From assembly GCA_027704905.1 (NCBI GenBank), contig CM051002.1:16034975-16098974 (forward strand): a DNA stretch of 64,000 bases, read 5' to 3'. A model generated the notes under the pieces. That model saw only the letters and a list, made by a program, of their open reading frames with translations, did not search any database and was not told the origin of the DNA. Origin of the DNA: Muraenolepis orangiensis. Its lineage: Eukaryota; Chordata; Actinopteri; Gadiformes; Muraenolepididae. Both the position numbers and the translations under genes were made by a program. Below, piece by piece: positions 59,200-64,000 of the stretch; position 1 is the first letter of the stretch, and every line of letters starts with the position of its first letter.

Positions 59200-61256
59200 T
59201 ACTTCCAACTAGCTAGCTACAGCTCCTGAGGTAATATTTTGCCACGAATTCCCATAAGAAAATGCGTTTTCAAAAACAGGAGAAGAAATACTCCAAACAT
59301 TGTTGTGTTCCGCTTTGTTCGGCATCATCAAAATGTAACGGTATTTCGTTTCCATGGCTTTCCAACCCATCCCGTCCTGAGAAGAACCCGACGCGGACAT
59401 CCGATTCTATACCAGGTAACGTTAGACCCAAGTTGTGCCATTCAGCTAACTGTTTGACATCGACCAAAGTAAACATCAGTTAAACTATAAAGAATCCTAT
59501 CTTAAGTCTTAATAAAAAAATAGTTAATGTGCCTACTGCGTGACCGCTGCAGTCTGTGTCATGCATATTGGCTTAGTTGTTACAGCTAACATTTTTTTGG
59601 TGACCGTGTATGATTGTATTTACTTTGTTAATTAATGACTGACATGATGTATATGTCTTGTTGTAAATATATTTCCAAGCTATGACCACCTGATGGCGTT
59701 TTGGGGTTTGATTGAGCCTTCAATTGACTAAATGGTTCGGGTCTCCAGAGCCAAGAGCCTCCAGAGCACGTCCATCAACAGTAGGTTATGGTCTGAGCTG
59801 CTCTGTAGTAACAGAGGGTGGGATGCCATTGCATTTACAGAAGGCTACACTAAAGGACTCAGCCACCTTTAAATACACCAGTGCACTACAGCAACTTAGT
59901 TTTTCCCCATGATATGGTACACATAACCATTATAAAACATTTAGCCAAACAAGAGCACAGCCTTACTAGTTTATAACTTAAAGCAGTAACCTTTTTTTTA
60001 ACCTTCCAGAGACAGCTGCTCCAGCCAATCGACGAGTTCTTTTAAGTCAAGTCAAGTCAAGTTTATTGTCACTTCACAGTTTACACAAGTATAAAGCAGT
60101 GATGTGAAAATCTTAGATTAGAAGATAAAAATAGATAAAAATAGAATAAAATGCAATTTATAAAATGCTAAATATCGGTACAGAAAAGAGCAATATGCAT
60201 ATATAAATCAATGTAATCAAATATACATTGTTATATGCTATACGCCCTTGTTCAGCAGCCTGATGGCCTGACTGTGGAAGCTATCTCTAAGCCTATTTGT
60301 ATGGCAGTTGATACTGCGGTATCGCCTGCCTGACGGTAACAGTGAGTACAGTTCGTGGCTGGGGTGGGCAATGTATTTTATGATTCATTTGGCCTTGGCC
60401 ACGCACCACTGATTGTATATATCCAGGAGGGAGGGGAGCTCACCTCCAACGATATACTGGGCCGTCCGCACCACCCTTTGAAGCACTCTGCGCTCGAGTG
60501 CGGTGCAGTTCCCGTACCAGGCGGTGATACACCCTGTAAGAACACTCGCGATGGTGCCGTTATAGAATGTTCTCAGGATGCGGGGGCCCATGCTGAATTT
60601 CTTCAGACACCTGAGGAAATACAGGCATTGTTGGGCCCTTTTCACCACGTGTGTGGTGTGCGTGGACCATGTGAGGTCCTCGGAGATGTGCACGCCGAGG
60701 AACTTGAAGCTGCTGACCCTCTATACTGCAACACCGTCGATGGAGATAGGGCTGTGCTCTCCTCTGCTTCCTGAAGTCCACGATCAGCTCCTTGGTCTTC
60801 TTGACGTTGAGGGCGAGGCTGTTCTCCTGGCACCACTGCTCCAGCAATCCGACCTCCTCCCTGTAGGCTGTCTCGTCGTCGCCGGCGATCAGGCTTTTCC
60901 TCGTCTTCCTGTCGGTTGGTTTGAAGGAGAGGGACCTGTCATATCGATTCAACATACACCAGTCCACAGTAAGCTGCATTATTGCAACATGGACACATTT
61001 TCTAGCCACTGCACTGGGGTCTCAATGCATCTGGCTCACACCTGCAGAAGTGCAAGCTTACCTCCCTGAGGAATTCGGAGATTTCCCAGACACCCAGGTC
61101 ATCTTGGACTGCACTGAGCTCAAGTGTCCGACACCATCCTCACCACTCCTGCAAAGTGAGATGTACTCCACCTACAAATCTCACTGCACCATGAAAGGGC
61201 TTATTGGCGTTTACAGTGGCATGCTTGTTGTCAAACTACCAAAACAAGGCATTAGT
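59200..61256 (+). pseudogene. ISL2EU-type THAP/DDE transposase remnant, copy 2, split by a LINE
   Basis: Exon-like piece 59262-59418: ATG, then KHCCVPLCSASSKCNG (THAP C-x4-C) and a GTAACG donor. Second piece at about 59670-59880: YDHLMAFWGLIEPSID, TAA, then MVRVSRAKSLQ. An L2-type LINE occupies about 60040-60930. The third piece (60935-61256) reads LSYRFNIHQSTVSCIIATW (HTH), FPDTQVILDCTELKCPTP with the first catalytic Asp, and MKGLIGVYSGMLVVKLPKQG, then a stop. The rest of the DDE domain is missing. It is better preserved than copy 1 (start codon and HTH kept). Not functional. Confidence 0.7.
60040..60930 (-). mobile_element. L2-type LINE fragment inside ISL2EU copy 2
   Basis: On the minus strand, two frames read ETAYREEVGLLEQWCQENSL and ALNVKKTKELIVDFRKQ, then HISEDLTWSTHTTHVVKRAQ and FYNGTIASVLTGCITAWYGN, the ORF2 C-terminus. 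The 3' end, at the left, is (TCAAG)n-like: AAGTCAAGTCAAGTCAAG. That differs from the ATCTAA tails of the other L2 fragments, so it is another subfamily. It is 5'-truncated and frameshifted. Confidence 0.8.
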
Positions 61257-61509
61257 TAAGGCATAAAGTAAAGCATTGGTTCAACACCAGGTTTTTGTAA
61301 TTTAATTGTGTTTATTCCAGTGGCAGATCATTTTGTTAAACATGTAAATCGTATGTACGCAAACATTATATGTAAGCAAACTATTGAATGTAAGAAAGTA
61401 ATTTGTATAGATTTGTGAAAATTAACATTGTAACATATTGTACATACATCATTATTGTAACATATTGGCTAAAAAACATTATTGAAAAATGAACTGTAAT
61501 ATTTTACAA

Positions 61510-61735
61510 CATTGTGTCATTCCAATCTTTCATTGAAGAACCTGGGTTTTGCTTATGTTCATTTCTAAAAGACGGGTAGCTTGGCATGTATATGTAGAAA
61601 AATAAATAGTCAGCTTTTTCTCTAATTTATCTTTGCACTTGTGGATCCATGTGCCACTATGTGATTGCACACAACACTGCCTGCCACACAGGAGCTTTGG
61701 ATGTGCATCAACACCACTGGCGACAAATCACAAAG
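61510..61735 (-). pseudogene. Second copy of the SWIM-gene fragment, with deletion
   Basis: Matches 8650-8890 but lacks about 40 bases between GGATCCATGTG and CACTATGTGATTGC, removing part of the region after the SWIM Cys-His pair. Same position relative to its transposase remnant as in copy 1. Confidence 0.6.
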
Positions 61736-61967
61736 CGTAATCTAAGAAGAAAGAGAAAAAATAATTGAAATATACCCTCTGCTTCATGGAAAAGAAGTAG
61801 AAGAAGAAGAAGGTTATTATGAGTACAACATTTATTGTTATTGTTACTGAACCACGCTCCTAGACGAAGCCTACCCTCCTAAATGCTTAGCTTTACATTC
61901 TCTCCCTACTCAAACAAACTTGAATAACCTTCCTTGATAACTATTATGCCTTAGATGGTGTATATTA

Positions 61968-64000
61968 GATTAGATTAGATTAGATTAGATTCAAATGTAT
62001 TGTCATTGCACAGCACCAGTACAGTACAGCGAAAATAATTTAGCGAAAATAATTTAGCATCTAACTAGAGTGCAAATGTTTCAGTAAAGTGCATGGTAAT
62101 ATAATATAATTTACAGTTTAAATGTACAGGTTAAAAGACAGTCTAGGTATAAATGTGATATGAGCATAATAATATGTATATGTATATACAGGTTAGTGAG
62201 AATTTAACAGTCAGTGATCAGGGGTATGCTATTATTGAAAGCAGGATACAAATATATAGATAGTAAATGTATATACAAGTGAGCATATATACATTTATGG
62301 CAAGTATAAATGTATATGTATATACAGGAGTAGGAGCAGTTCTATCAACAGATTTAAATATATATGGCAGGTACAGTAAACAGGTATCTTAGTAATAAAT
62401 ATGTAAACTATAGAGAGGGAGGTAGTTGAGATACAGTTTGTTTTTACAGTTTGTTTTTTAAATTATTTTTTTTACAGTTAGTCAGAGACATTGGTGGTGA
62501 TTGTTATAGGTGTCGAGCAGGGGGGGGCAGCAGCAGGGGGGGGGTGCAGCAGCAGGGGGGGGCAGCCGGGGGGGGACACCAGAGGTGCAGCAGCAGGGGG
62601 GGACAGCAGAGGCGTGGCAGCAGTGAGGGAGGGGCAGCAGAGGTTGGGCAGCAGTCCATGGTTGGGGTGAGAGGGGTCATCCACAATTTTTTGTGGTGAG
62701 CCTTCTTTACCAGTGAGGCAGTATTGAGGGACCAGGTGAGGTCCTTGGAGATGTGGACCCCCAGGAATTTGAAGCTGGAGACACGCTCAACCTCCGCTCC
62801 GTTGATGAGGATGGGGGCGTGTGCGCCAGCTCTGGTCTTCCTGAAGTCGACGATGAGCTCCTTGGTCTTCTTGGTGTTGAGGGCCAGGTTGTTGTCAGCG
62901 CACCACATCACCAGGTGCTGGACCTCCTCCCTGTAGGCTGCCTCATCGTTGTTTTTGATGAGGCCCACCACCGTTGTGTGGTGTTTGTACCATGTACAGG
63001 AGTGCAGTCGTGGGTGAAGAGGGCGTAGAGGAGAGGGCTCAGCACACAGCCTGTGGGGGATAGGGTGAGGGGTTGGTGGTCAACAGGGAGAGTAGCCCTG
63101 GTGGGCAGTTCGGGGTTGTTCCGGTCGTAGCGGGCCAAAAAATGATTCAGTTCATCAGGGAGGGATAAGTCGGTGGTTGGGGGGAAGTTGTTGGAGGGTT
63201 TATAATCCGTGATGGCCTGAATGCCCTGCCACATGCGTCGGAGATCGGAATTGTTGAAGTGGTCTTCAACCCTTCGCTTGTGTTTGAGTTTGGCCTGCTT
63301 GATGCCCTTTTTTAGGTTAGCCCTGGCTAAACAGTAGGCCAGTGCGTCGCCGGACCTAAAAGCAGCGTCACGTGCCTTTAGGAGTAGGCGGACCTCTCTG
63401 TTTATCCATGGCTTCTGGTTGGGGAATATTGTGATCTGTTTGAGGGTGGTGACGGTGTCAATACTGGAGTTGAGGTAATCCAAAACGTAGGAGGCGTAGG
63501 AGTCAATGTCGGTGTGGCAGTCTAGGGTAGACTGGGAGGAAAACAGGCTCCAATCCGTGTGCAGAAATCAGTTCTGCAACTTAGAGTCTGCTCCCTCAGG
63601 CCACACTTTGACTGTCCTAACGGTGGGCTTCACACACTTGATGAGTGGTGTTTACTTAGGCAGCATGAACAAAGAGACATGATCACTCTGCCCAAGGTGG
63701 GGGAGGGGGACGGCTTTGTAAGCGACAGCCTTGTTGGTGTAAACATGGTCTAATGTTCTGTCTCCTCTTGTAGAACAGGAGACATGCTGGTAAAATTTGG
63801 GGAGCACAGTCGGCATGATTGAAATCGCCTGCAATAATAAAGGCTGCCTCTGGGTGGGAGTTATGTTGCTTGTTAATAGCAGAGTACAGTTCCTTCATAG
63901 CTAGCTTAGCGTTAGCATCTGGAGGTATGTAAGCCGCAGTTATGATGGTGGCTGTAATTTCCCTGGGTTGAAAAAGGGTCTACATTTAACCATTAGGTAT
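61968..64000 (-). mobile_element. L2-type LINE, minus strand, running off the window
   Basis: The 3' end is (ATTAG)n at 61968-61991 (reverse of the TCTAA tail). ORF2 pieces from right to left: endonuclease (AFIIAGDFNHADCAP at about 63820; LDHVYTN and LGQSDHVSLFML at about 63660-63760), the linker with KPWINREVRLLLKARDAAFR (about 63400), then a jump past the RT core to TGCVLSPLLYALFTHDCTP, then YREEVQHLVMWCADNNLALN (about 62930), TKKTKELIVDFRKTRAGAHA and FKFLGVHISKDLTWSLNTAS (about 62760). A G-rich insertion (about 62515-62650) replaces the C-terminal end. Frameshifts and deletions make it inactive. Confidence 0.85.
62515..62660. repeat. G-rich short tandem repeat within the LINE
   Basis: Irregular GCAGCAGGGGGGGG and GCAGCAGAGG units. 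It encodes Pro/Ala-rich nonsense on the minus strand. Confidence 0.8.

Noticed and set aside
60355..60774. 139-aa + strand open frame (also 60578-61069 and 62753-63028)
   Set aside because: These are antisense shadows of the L2-type ORF2 on the minus strand.

Overview
The window looks like a ray-finned fish (teleost) nuclear genome. The evidence is very dense CA/TC microsatellites, fish-type tRNA-derived SINEs, L2-type LINEs, a Ty3/Gypsy element, pogo/Tigger, hAT and THAP-domain transposons, and exon remnants that read as a receptor tyrosine phosphatase of the PTPRT type. Most open frames over microsatellites and satellite are chance and are not annotated.

Region 1 (1-6.7 kb): the right end of an LTR, a hAT transposase remnant, many (CA)n, (TC)n and (TCC)n tracts, and two broken exons of the first phosphatase domain of a ptprt-like gene on the + strand (2577-2677 with an in-frame TAG; 5871-5990 with an apparent 16-base deletion). 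Region 2 (6.7-9.7 kb): a solo LTR split by a SINE, then a decayed THAP/DDE transposon of ISL2EU type with a SWIM zinc-finger fragment on the opposite strand. Region 3 (9.7-16.7 kb): two second-domain ptprt-like exons with open frames (9963-10112 and 15963-16121), separated by a G-run minisatellite (10.75-11.42 kb) and a 2.3-kb DNA transposon with an 18-base terminal inverted repeat. Region 4 (16.8-22.9 kb): a decayed non-LTR retrotransposon, several minisatellites including a long CCTAA-rich one, a 609-bp hAT MITE and an L2 fragment.

Region 5 (about 24.05-57.66 kb) dominates. It is a tandem satellite with a monomer of about 420-460 bp. Between about 37.1 and 46.8 kb the monomers form near-identical higher-order repeats of 2182, 2642, 2641 and 2182 bp (alternately 5 and 6 monomers). 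The satellite hosts two copies of one pogo/Tigger element (the second with an intact 439-aa transposase), a young Ty3/Gypsy element (29656-34107) with open gag and pol frames, and LINE pieces. Almost every monomer carries a BamHI-site hairpin with a U-rich loop, an octamer-like ATGCTAAT and a CCAAT-like site. Diverged inverted relatives flank the array at about 22.9-23.2 and 58.3-58.6 kb.

Region 6 (58.7-64 kb): a SINE, a second ISL2EU-type remnant interrupted by two L2-type LINEs on the minus strand, the last running off the window with endonuclease and RT pieces.

The only genes that look able to make full proteins are mobile: the Tigger transposase and the Gypsy gag and pol. The only host gene seen is the fragmentary ptprt-like one, which looks broken or misassembled here. 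Identifications rest on recognised motifs and remembered family features; no database search was possible.
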